The position numbers and the translations under genes were made by a program. Below, piece by piece: positions 7,825 through 15,402 of a stretch of DNA of 64,000 nt (within the stretch, counting starts at the first letter, position 1; each line of letters begins with the position of its first letter). The notes beneath the pieces were generated by a model that was not told the origin of the DNA, ran no database searches, and saw only the letters and a program-made list of their open reading frames with translations. Origin of the DNA: Mucilaginibacter sp. dw_454 (GTDB lineage: Bacteria > Bacteroidota > Bacteroidia > Sphingobacteriales > Sphingobacteriaceae); NCBI RefSeq assembly GCF_018449775.1, contig NZ_JAAVVB010000001.1, positions 124,001-188,000 on the forward strand. The letters are read 5' to 3'.

Positions 7825-9693
7825 ATGAAAAAACTCCTTCTTTTAGCCATCTCTATCATCACCATACAAACCGCCTGCGCGCAAGCACCCGCCAATGACG
7901 CGGCTTATATCAAAGCTAATTACACCAAGCACGAGTACCAGATACCTATGCGCGACGGTAAAAAGCTCTTTACTTCGGTTTACATCCCGAATGACCAATC
8001 CAAAGCCTATCCATTTATGATGGATCGTACCTGTTATAGCGTAGCGCCGTATGGCGATGGCTACAAGGCAGCTTTGGGTCCATCAGGCCATTTTACGCAC
8101 GATGGTTATATTTTTGTTTACCAGGATGTACGCGGCCGCTGGATGAGTGAAGGCATTTATGAGGAGATGACACCCGAGCTGGAAGTACACAAAACTAATA
8201 AGGACGTTGATGAGGGTACCGATACTTATGATACTATAGACTGGCTGTTAAAGAACATTGCCAATAATAATGGTAAAGTAGGCGTATGGGGCATCTCTTA
8301 TCCCGGCTTTTATACAACTACTGCTTTACTGAGCCGCCATCCGGCGCTGGTTGCTGCATCGCCGCAGGCACCCATTGCCGATTTATGGCGCGATGACGGC
8401 TGGCACAATGGCGCGTTTTTTTTGGTAGCTAACTTTGGTTTTTATCCCGGCTTTACCAACAGGCAGGACGACAAACCAACGCAGCGCCCCGGCAAACAAT
8501 TCGACCCAAAAACTAACGACGGCTACGACTTTTTTATGAAGATGGGGCCGATGAAGAATACGAACGACAAGTACTATAAAGATACTATCCGCCTTTGGAG
8601 CGAGATGATCAACCACCCGGATTATGATCAGCATTGGAAAGATCGTAATGTACTCACTCATCTGCATGATATTAAAACTGCTACGCTGGTTACCGGCGGT
8701 TGGTATGATGCCGAGGATTTATATGGAGCCATCAATACCTACAAAACGTTGGTAGCTAAAAACCCACAGACTCCTGTTTATTTTGCGATGGGCCCCTGGG
8801 TTCATGGCGGCTGGTCGCGCGGACCGGGCGACCATTTAGGCGATGTGGACTTTGGTGGTGCGCAGGGTCCGCATTATCGCGAGGATATTGAATTTAACTT
8901 CTTCAGTCATTATTTAAAAGGTACGCCGCTAAACATTGCACCGGTTAACACTTTCGAGACCGGCGATAACAAATGGAAAACATCGGCCACCTGGCCGCCA
9001 AAAAATACGGTAGATAAGCAGCTATATTTCTTGCCGGGTGGGAAATTGTCTTTTGATGCACCTTCGACGGCTAAAGACAGTTATGATGAATATGTGTCTG
9101 ACCCCAACAACCCGGTACCTTTTATAGCCGACCGCAGCAAAACCATGGACATGCAGCGCGAATACATGACTGCCGATCAGCGTTTCCTTGCCGATAGAAA
9201 GGACGTGATCAGTTACCAGACCGACGTTCTGACCGATGACGTAACTCTAGCAGGCAATATCTGGGCAAACCTTAAAGTATCAACCACCGGTACCGATGCC
9301 GACTTTGTAGTGAAGGTACTGGATGTTTACCCGGACACTGCATCGAACAATAAATTCACTGGCCCGGGAGTAAAGATGGGCGGTTATGAGCAAATGGTGC
9401 GCAGCGAGCCTATCCGCGGCAAATACCGTAACAGCTTTGAGCACCCCGAGCCTTTTGTGCCAGGCAAAGTTACGCCGGTAAACTTCGAGCTGCAGGATAT
9501 TCTGCACACCTTCAAAAAGGGTCACAAAATTATGGTGCAGGTACAAAGCACCTGGTTTCCGCTCATAGACCGTAACCCGCAAACTTTTGTGAATATTATG
9601 AAGGCTAATGAGGCTGATTTTAAAGTAGCGACAGAAAGGATTTATACCTCTAAAGAGCATTCGAGCTTTTTGAAGGTTAGGATGGTGGAGTAG
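7825..9693 (+). CDS. CocE/NonD family (peptidase S15-like) exported hydrolase
   Basis: 622 residues. I place the start at 7825 (MKKLLLLAISIITIQTACAQ), a good signal peptide; the longer open frame from 7696 only reads through a palindromic repeat. The order is alpha/beta-hydrolase core (about 30-370) with a cap region, then a C-terminal jelly-roll (about 400-620), as in X-Pro dipeptidyl-peptidase, cocaine esterase and alpha-amino acid ester hydrolases. The nucleophile is Ser in GVWGISYPG (near residue 157), the likely Asp is in GGWYDAEDLYG (near 293), and the His is in GPWVHGGW (near 326). NERDGKKL-like sequence (MRDGKKLFTSVYIPND) opens the catalytic domain as usual. Substrate cannot be read from sequence; alpha-amino acid esters or short peptides are plausible. 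Confidence 0.92.
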   Translation: MKKLLLLAISIITIQTACAQAPANDAAYIKANYTKHEYQIPMRDGKKLFTSVYIPNDQSKAYPFMMDRTCYSVAPYGDGYKAALGPSGHFTHDGYIFVYQDVRGRWMSEGIYEEMTPELEVHKTNKDVDEGTDTYDTIDWLLKNIANNNGKVGVWGISYPGFYTTTALLSRHPALVAASPQAPIADLWRDDGWHNGAFFLVANFGFYPGFTNRQDDKPTQRPGKQFDPKTNDGYDFFMKMGPMKNTNDKYYKDTIRLWSEMINHPDYDQHWKDRNVLTHLHDIKTATLVTGGWYDAEDLYGAINTYKTLVAKNPQTPVYFAMGPWVHGGWSRGPGDHLGDVDFGGAQGPHYREDIEFNFFSHYLKGTPLNIAPVNTFETGDNKWKTSATWPPKNTVDKQLYFLPGGKLSFDAPSTAKDSYDEYVSDPNNPVPFIADRSKTMDMQREYMTADQRFLADRKDVISYQTDVLTDDVTLAGNIWANLKVSTTGTDADFVVKVLDVYPDTASNNKFTGPGVKMGGYEQMVRSEPIRGKYRNSFEHPEPFVPGKVTPVNFELQDILHTFKKGHKIMVQVQSTWFPLIDRNPQTFVNIMKANEADFKVATERIYTSKEHSSFLKVRMVE

Positions 9694-9707
9694 TTATATC
9701 CCCAATA

Positions 9708-9783
9708 CGTCATCGTGAGCGAGGTACGAGCGTGACGATCTCATCACCATCACGTCATTGCGAGGAACGAAGCAATCTCTACA
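9708..9783. repeat. Tandem pair of CATTGCGAG-family repeats
   Basis: CGTCATCGTGAGCGAGGTAC from 9708 and CGTCATTGCGAGGAACGAAG from 9753 are two related units in the same orientation; each is a half-palindrome like those at 7551-7743. They follow the CocE gene directly. Confidence 0.75.
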
Positions 9784-9796
9784 CTGTTGAGCAGTT

Positions 9797-10267
9797 AGCT
9801 TATCGCTCGTCTAGCGCTCATGGCCGCTAGGGCCTAGTCCTTTTTCCTTGATGAAAAAGTACCAAAAAATCAAGTCGTACGCAAGGCTTCTTTGCGCTCA
9901 AGGCCTTCGCCCTGCAAAGCGAGTAAAACCTGGGGCCGGATACTTTTGCCCCCTTTTGTCGCGCAAGCCGTCGCTTCAGGCAAAACTATTATGCCCCTGC
10001 AGCCGCACAGGGCCACCATTGTTTTACCCGCTTTCACCTGAAGCTCTGCGTCTGACGTTTTGCTTCTAGTGAAGAATCTGCAAATTTGGTATGATCAAAA
10101 AAGGCGCGCAATGGCCTGTGGGTGGAAGGTTTTTGATTTCTATGGTTTATTCACAATTGTTTGTTTTTAATAGGTGTGAATGAGGTCGCTACGCTTAGTT
10201 TTGATTACTTTGTATCAAGACAAAGTAATAGCCCTAGCGGCGAATGAGCGATACCAAGCGATAAGCT
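9797..10267. mobile_element. Putative MITE-like element with ~65-bp inverted ends
   Basis: The arms 9797-9862 and 10203-10267 are imperfect inverted copies: one starts AGCTTATCGCTC and continues through GGCCGCTAGGGC to a T-rich stretch and CTTGATGAAAAAGTA; the complement of the other reads AGCTTATCGCTT, GCCGCTAGGGC, then CTTGATACAAAGTA. About 340 bases lie between. The only sizeable frame inside (9848-10069) starts within an arm and is Arg/Pro-rich without recognisable domains, so I treat it as non-coding. No transposase is present, so any mobility would need help in trans. I found no clear target duplication. The stretch 9694-10417 contains this element and the repeat before it, and no gene. 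Confidence 0.6.
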
Positions 10268-10417
10268 AAAAGATTGACAAGCTAACGAATCAATTCAGCA
10301 ATCGGCAGACAATGCTTCACTTAGCCGCATACATCTTTTATGTAACATCTGTTGTCAATTAATCGACGCTATACTATATTAGCAATTAATAACCCTTACA
10401 CAATTTAGATTGATTCG

Positions 10418-11437
10418 ATGAAACCCTCCCTCCTTACAGCAGCGCTGTTTTGCTTGTTTTTTAGTAATGCTATAGCGCAAAAATATTATACCACTACGCT
10501 ACGAAAAGCCAACGGCCGGGAAGTATTTACTTTAGACAGTGCCGATTTCATCAGCGTTATTTATGAACCTGATCCGGATTCAAAACTATTCAACGTCAAA
10601 GAGTTTTATAAAGACAAAACGCCAAAGCTGGAAGGCAAGAGTAAAAGCCGCAAAGAAATTATGTATGAGGGACTGGTGCGAACCTTCTATTGCTCAGGTA
10701 AGAAGCACGAATTAATTACTTACATGGATGGTGCTAAAGTTGGGGATAGTTATGAGTATTATCCCAACGGCAAAATCTATACCCACAAAAAAAATATAGC
10801 CGACGAAAAAGGCAACAGCGAGCAGCTTTTAGATTGCCGCGATAGCACCGGCGAGGTATTAGCCGCGGCTGGTGAAGGTAAATGGCGGGTTTATGGCAAT
10901 AATTTTTCGTTTGTTTTTGAGGAAGGCACCGTTAAAAATGCTTTAAGAGAGGGCGAATGGAAGGGCGATAATGGCGACAAGGTGCATAACATAAGCTTCA
11001 CCGAGCAATATAGCGATGGTGTATTGAAGTCCGGAAATTCTGTTTATGCTGATGATAATAAAACTTACACGTATACCGCGCGCTATGTTGATGCGCAATA
11101 CCCGGGCGGCATGCACGCTTTGGATAAGTACGTTAATGAGCATGGCAGATACCCTGCGAGTTCAAGAATTAACGATATCTCGGGCAGTTTGATGGTTCAG
11201 TTTTCAATATTAACCGATGGTACACTTTCAGAATGTAAGGTTACTGACAGCCCTGATATTTCGTTTTCTAATGAGGCTGTAAGGCTTTTACAAACAGCGC
11301 AAAAATGGACACCTGCTTATGCTTTCGGCAGGCCCATAAAAGTTGTTAAATATTCGCCTGTCATCTTCGGTTTTTCAGAAAGACATGAGGCATATATAAC
11401 CATAAACCAGGACAATCCATCTTTTATGTCCAGATAG
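10418..11437 (+). CDS. Exported protein with MORN-like repeats and TonB-C-like domain (paralog 1 of 3)
   Basis: 339 residues with a signal peptide (ending SNAIAQ). The middle (about 85-135) has toxin-antitoxin YwqK/MORN-like pieces, FYCSGKKHELITYMDGAKVG and YEYYPNGKIYTHKK; further units follow (EEGTVKNALREGEWKGDNGD). The C-terminal ~95 residues resemble the TonB C-terminal domain: QYPGGMHALDKYVNEHGRYP, then MVQFSILTDGTLSECKVTDS and a closing KWTPAYAFGRPIKV. It is one of three paralogs at 10418, 12595 and 13621. The C-terminal tail (ERHEAYITINQ...) is longer than in the sisters. There is no N-terminal anchor other than the signal peptide, so it is probably not a classical energy transducer; the function is unknown. 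Confidence 0.8.
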   Translation: MKPSLLTAALFCLFFSNAIAQKYYTTTLRKANGREVFTLDSADFISVIYEPDPDSKLFNVKEFYKDKTPKLEGKSKSRKEIMYEGLVRTFYCSGKKHELITYMDGAKVGDSYEYYPNGKIYTHKKNIADEKGNSEQLLDCRDSTGEVLAAAGEGKWRVYGNNFSFVFEEGTVKNALREGEWKGDNGDKVHNISFTEQYSDGVLKSGNSVYADDNKTYTYTARYVDAQYPGGMHALDKYVNEHGRYPASSRINDISGSLMVQFSILTDGTLSECKVTDSPDISFSNEAVRLLQTAQKWTPAYAFGRPIKVVKYSPVIFGFSERHEAYITINQDNPSFMSR

Positions 11438-11518
11438 CGTAATGAAATAGTAATAAAACGGAAATAACTGTTTTAACAGCCTTTTAAAAGTTTTTAAGAA
11501 ATAATCGGTTTGTTGCAG

Positions 11519-11658
11519 ACGTGAAACAAAAAATGACTTAAAAGTCATGAATACTGTTTCATTCTGTTTCACTAAAAATTAATAAAACTCTAAAAATCAA
11601 CAATTTAATCGAAAATTCTGTTTCACTTGTTTCATCTGTTGTACACCTACTTGAAACA
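11519..11658. repeat. Paired-heptamer element, copy 1 (TGTTTCA / TGAAACA)
   Basis: The heptamer TGTTTCA occurs at 11555 and 11565 (10 bases apart) and at 11619 and 11628 (9 apart), with inverted copies TGAAACA at 11522 and 11652. Between the first inverted unit and the first pair is a hairpin, TGACTT-TT-AAGTCA on the minus strand, followed there by six T. A second element at 28417-28558 has the same layout with a different heptamer. It fills the gap between two convergent genes. Nature unknown. Confidence 0.75.
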
Positions 11659-11666
11659 AAACACCA

Positions 11667-12401
11667 TTAATCAAACAGTTCCTGGCATTTCTCGCAATAG
11701 TAGGAGTGCCGCTTAGTTTTGCCGGTATCGGCCCGGTGAAAGGGGATATGGTTACGCGGGCAAATGTCTTTCTCGTAAGCGTTCAGATGCTTAGTGAGTA
11801 TGCCGGCTTTACGCCATTTGAGGAAGTCTTTGGTGAAGTTGATAACTTCGACAATGAGTTCTTCCAGCTTCTTGTCCGATATCTCGCCAATAACGCTTTC
11901 AGGGTGCAATCGCGCCCTAAAAAGCGACTCATTCTTGATGATATTGCCCGAGCCTGAGAAAATCTTTTGGTCTAACAGTGCATCACAGATCATAGTCTTT
12001 GGCTTAGCTTTGAGCCGTTTGATAGCTTTAGCGGTATCCCACTCCTTACTCATAATATCCGCCGACCAATCGTAAACTTCATCCAACGGCTGCACAATCA
12101 GTTTAACCGCACTAATGGAGAAGTTAACATAACCATTGCTAAACTCCAGGTGTAGTGAAGCATTCTTCTTCACCGGCTCATTGATCTTGTACGATCCAAA
12201 CAACATCATGTGTATCCGCACCGTAAACTTTGGGAATACCAGGAGCGTATGCTTGCCCCATGTTCTGATATCCTTTAGCGTTTTGCCAATGAGTTGGTCG
12301 GCGTCAAACCCTTTGGCATAGCCGTTTGCATTAATTACCCGCTTGCCTATAAAAGGCTTCAGTTTGTCTTTAAGTATGATTATGGAAGGGCCTTCGGGCA
12401 T
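11667..12401 (-). CDS. Fpg/Nei family DNA glycosylase
   Basis: 244 residues. It starts MPEGPSIIILKDKLKP: after Met removal the Pro nucleophile and Glu are at the N-terminus, the signature of formamidopyrimidine/endonuclease VIII glycosylases, which excise oxidised bases and cut the strand by beta,delta-elimination. The conserved Lys lies in RTWGKHTLLVF (near residue 50), and the helix-two-turn-helix is LLDQKIFSGSGNIIKNESLF (about 152-171). The C-terminal zinc finger is atypical: ICPRNHIPFHRAD...YYCEKCQEL keeps three of the four Cys, the second being replaced by Asn with a His next to it. It is somewhat shorter than E. coli Fpg (269). It sits between paralogs 1 and 2 of the MORN/TonB-C family, on the opposite strand. 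Confidence 0.9.
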   Translation of the reverse strand: MPEGPSIIILKDKLKPFIGKRVINANGYAKGFDADQLIGKTLKDIRTWGKHTLLVFPKFTVRIHMMLFGSYKINEPVKKNASLHLEFSNGYVNFSISAVKLIVQPLDEVYDWSADIMSKEWDTAKAIKRLKAKPKTMICDALLDQKIFSGSGNIIKNESLFRARLHPESVIGEISDKKLEELIVEVINFTKDFLKWRKAGILTKHLNAYEKDICPRNHIPFHRADTGKTKRHSYYCEKCQELFD

Positions 12402-12594
12402 ATTAATAGTTATTATTCTTCAATAATACAAAGACTGCGCCATTTAACGTTCAGGCCAAATTGTTTACCCTACAGCTAGAAGATACTGTCACAACCCTTT
12501 ATGGCATACTATGCTTTTATGACATATAAGTCAGTATCCTTATTTCATTCTATATTATTTTGTTATTATATTAGCACAATAAACCACCTTTATT

Positions 12595-13563
12595 ATGAAA
12601 CCTATTACCTTTATTGCAATGCTACTTTGCGTGGCTGCAACTAACTCATTCGCACAAAAGTATTCTGCAACTACACTGTACAGATCTAACGGCCGCGAGG
12701 TTTTTGATATGGATAGCGCCGACTATATACAAGTAGTATCGGCTCCAGATGAAGGCTCAAACTTATTCAATGTCCAGCAATATTATAAAGACAAAACCCG
12801 CAAACTGATTGCTAAAAGCAAGGACCGAACAGATATAGCCTACGAGGGCCAGGTGCAAACATTTTATCCGTCTGGCAAAAAACATGAGTTGCTTACCTAT
12901 GTCAATGGCGAAAAAGTAGGCGACGACTACGAATATTATCCCAACGGTAAATTATACGCACACAAAAAATATCTTGCCGACAAGAAAAACGGAACCGGTG
13001 ACAACGTATTACTTTGGGATTGTCGTGACAGTACGGGGACCGTTCTTGCAACGGGCGGCGAAGGTATCTACAGGGTTTATGCTAACAACTTTGCATTTGT
13101 GTTTGAAGAAGGCCCTGTTAAAGCCGGGCTTAAAGAGGGCGAATGGAAAGGCACTAATGGAGACAAAACAAATAATCTAACCTTTACCGAACAATACAAT
13201 AATGGCGTTTTAAAATCTGGCAAAGCTGTATATGCTGCCGAGGGCAAAACCTACGACTATACTTCACGTTATCAGGAGGCCGAATACCCGGGGGGTGAGA
13301 CAGCATTTAACAGGTATATTGATAATAATGTGGTTTACCCGGCTGTAATGAGGGCAAACAGAACCCAGGCTCAATTGATCGTTCAGTTTTCAGTATTGCC
13401 TGATGGCTCCCTGTCAGATTTTAACATCATTCATAGCCCGCATTATTTGTTTTCTGAAGCAGCGACAAAAGTTTTAAAATCTTCGCCTAAATGGAAACCG
13501 GGTTATGCTTTCGGCAAACCAATGAAAGTAACAAATGAAGTTGCGGTTAATTTCCGTTTGTGA
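12595..13563 (+). CDS. Exported protein with MORN-like repeats and TonB-C-like domain (paralog 2 of 3)
   Basis: 322 residues with signal peptide MKPITFIAMLLCVAATNSFA. It has the same organisation as the genes at 10418 and 13621: REVFDMDSADYIQVV near the start, FYPSGKKHELLTYVNGEKVG and YEYYPNGKLYAHKKY in the middle, LKEGEWKGTNGDKTNNLTFT, then a C-terminal TonB-C-like part (EYPGGETAFNRYIDNNVVYP, LIVQFSVLPDGSLSDFNIIH, KWKPGYAFGKPMKV). About 60 bases separate it from paralog 3, with the same direction, so the two may be co-transcribed. Function unknown; exported by inference. Confidence 0.8.
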   Translation: MKPITFIAMLLCVAATNSFAQKYSATTLYRSNGREVFDMDSADYIQVVSAPDEGSNLFNVQQYYKDKTRKLIAKSKDRTDIAYEGQVQTFYPSGKKHELLTYVNGEKVGDDYEYYPNGKLYAHKKYLADKKNGTGDNVLLWDCRDSTGTVLATGGEGIYRVYANNFAFVFEEGPVKAGLKEGEWKGTNGDKTNNLTFTEQYNNGVLKSGKAVYAAEGKTYDYTSRYQEAEYPGGETAFNRYIDNNVVYPAVMRANRTQAQLIVQFSVLPDGSLSDFNIIHSPHYLFSEAATKVLKSSPKWKPGYAFGKPMKVTNEVAVNFRL

Positions 13564-13620
13564 TAGTTGATGTCATTCAATTAAACAATTAAAAACATAG
13601 CCTTATATACCTTATCACTA

Positions 13621-14590
13621 ATGAAACCTATTGGAATTACAGTTCTGTTTTTTTTTGGTAATTACGAGCCAATCGTTTGCCCAAACCGCTAATCAGACCT
13701 TTTTCTTTAAAAACAACGGCCGACAGGTTAACCGCCTTGACAGCGCCGACTTTGTTCGTGTGGTGCTGCCACCCGACTCCGGCTCTAAACTATTTAATAT
13801 CACCGAATATTATAAAGACAAAACCCGAAAGTTGGTTGGTAAAAGTTGGGCGGCCGATAAAATGCAATTTGACGGGCAGGTGCAGAGCTTTTATCCGTCG
13901 GGTAAAAAACAGGAAATGTCTAATTATAAAAACGCGCGCAAGTTGGGCGACTCTTATGAGTACTATCCCAATGGTAAATTGTATGTACACAAAAAGTACC
14001 TGGCCGATGATGAGAGAGTAAACGGCATTAGCGAACTGATGTTAGACTGCCGCGATAGCACCGGCGCAATGTTGGCTACCAACGGCGAGGGCCATTACAT
14101 CGCTTATTCGGATAAGTTCTCGCACGTATACGACGAGGGAAGTATTAAAAATGGACTAAAAGAAGGCGAGTGGAAAGGCGACAACGGTGATAAAGATCAC
14201 CATATCACTTTCACAGAGGTTTACGAAAATGGCAAACTGGAATCAGGCAAGGCGCTGCACCTTTATGAAGATAAGACTTACACCTATACTGAGCGCAATA
14301 TCCAACCACAATATCCCGGCGGACTGGGCGAATTTGGTAAATACCTGGGCACAAATATCCGTTATCCGGGTGTATCAAGTTTTACGGGAACGCGGGGCAG
14401 ATTAATAGCCAGGTTTGTGATCTTGCCTGACGGTACTTTGTCGGAAATTACGATTGCCGATAGCCCGGATGTTTTGATGTCTAAAGAAGCTGTGCGGGTG
14501 CTTAATGCATCTCCAAAGTGGGTGCCAGGCTACGCTTTCGGCAAAGCAGCAAGGATATCTTACACGGTACCAATTAATTTTACCATGTAA
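13621..14590 (+). CDS. Exported MORN/TonB-C-like protein (paralog 3 of 3), 5' frameshift in a T-tract
   Basis: The body of the protein (about 315 residues) matches its two sisters: RQVNRLDSADFVRVV, FYPSGKKQEMSNYKNARKLG, YEYYPNGKLYVHKKY, GEWKGDNGDKDHHITFTEVY, and a TonB-C-like end (QYPGGLGEFGKYLGTNIRYP, KWVPGYAFGKAARI). The natural start, ATG at 13621 (MKPIGITVLFF), is out of frame with the body because of a run of nine T at 13648-13656. With eight T the N-terminus would read MKPIGITVLFFLVITSQSFA, a good signal peptide like those of the paralogs. As given, only a TTG at 13631 opens the main frame. Either a sequencing error, a phase-variable tract, or slippage during transcription would explain this. 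Confidence 0.75.
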
Positions 14591-14595
14591 AAGAT

Positions 14596-14630
14596 AACAT
14601 GAAAGCCCGGTGATGCCGAACTTTCATGTT
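14596..14630. terminator. Hairpin between convergent genes
   Basis: AACATGAAAG at 14596-14605 pairs perfectly with CTTTCATGTT at 14621-14630, with a 15-base loop, between the ends of paralog 3 and the phosphopantetheinyl transferase gene. T-tracts are weak on both sides, so termination is a likely but not certain role. Confidence 0.5.
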
Positions 14631-15256
14631 TAAACGTCCAGCTCTTTCAAAACAACTTCCTGCAATACAGAACAAGCTATACATCCGGCAAAATCCGCAT
14701 CGATATCAATAGGCAAGAGATGATAAACCCGATCTTGAAAAACTACTTTATGGACAGATACATCAATATCTAATAAAGGTGTAAAAATACCGGTGCCGGC
14801 AGCTTTTAGTACAGCTTCCTTACGTGTCCAATATTTAAAAACCTCGTTATTTGTATTTTTCGCTGCGCGGATGTTTTGTTGTTCGGCAATAGTGAAATAG
14901 TCATCGTAATTGATGTTGATCGTGCTTATTTGTTCTATATCGATACCAACCTTACCCGTAGTGGCGCCACAGCAAATCACCCTGTTGCCGGAGTGCGAGA
15001 TATTAAAATCAAAGTCGCCATTAAAATAGGGGCGCTGGTATTCATCATATTGCAAACCATCCAATTTTAAATCAAGTTTAAAATGATCAATCAGCCTTAA
15101 CAATAACAAAATACCTGTTACCGATAATTGTACATCCAACGGCTGTCGCTTACTTATGATCTTATCTTGCAATGTCTGTGGCAATAGCGCCAGTTTATGA
15201 TGCAGATCATCATCAGTCCAGTTTTTGGTTATTTGCGTATGGTAGCAAACTATCAT
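14630..15256 (-). CDS. 4'-phosphopantetheinyl transferase (Sfp-type)
   Basis: 208 residues. The family motifs are present: GKVGIDIEQI near residue 103 (Mg/CoA-binding Asp and Glu) and FKYWTRKEAVLKAAGTG near residue 143 (W-x-x-K-E-A-x-x-K). Such enzymes move the phosphopantetheine arm of CoA onto a Ser of carrier proteins. The gene is divergent from the NRPS gene at 15403, with about 145 bases between the starts, and that NRPS has a carrier domain with the LGGHS target motif; activation of that protein is the natural role. Fatty-acid ACP activation is a second possibility. The length fits the Sfp/Gsp group. Confidence 0.93.
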   Translation of the reverse strand: MIVCYHTQITKNWTDDDLHHKLALLPQTLQDKIISKRQPLDVQLSVTGILLLLRLIDHFKLDLKLDGLQYDEYQRPYFNGDFDFNISHSGNRVICCGATTGKVGIDIEQISTININYDDYFTIAEQQNIRAAKNTNNEVFKYWTRKEAVLKAAGTGIFTPLLDIDVSVHKVVFQDRVYHLLPIDIDADFAGCIACSVLQEVVLKELDV

Positions 15257-15402
15257 TTGTAATATTATTGTTTCATTTACAATAGACTAAACCATAGCCC
15301 AATTATTTTATCACATTCACCAAACAATGCCTGCAATAACAACTGTTATTACGCGTAACCAAAATTATAAACAGACCCCTCTAAAGTAACTATATATTTT
15401 AT

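Noticed and set aside
9848..10069. 73-codon plus frame MMKKYQKIKSYAR...
   Set aside because: Starts in the inverted end of the MITE-like element, Arg/Pro-rich, no domain or signal.
11375..11572. 65-codon minus frame over the end of paralog 1
   Set aside because: Overlaps a real gene and the paired-heptamer element; the FMTFKSF piece comes from the element (compare FMTYKSF in the frame 28265-28468).
11519..11658. Paired-heptamer element as a plain terminator for convergent genes
   Set aside because: The hairpin with T6 could end transcription on the minus strand, but this does not explain the four phased heptamers and the matching second copy.
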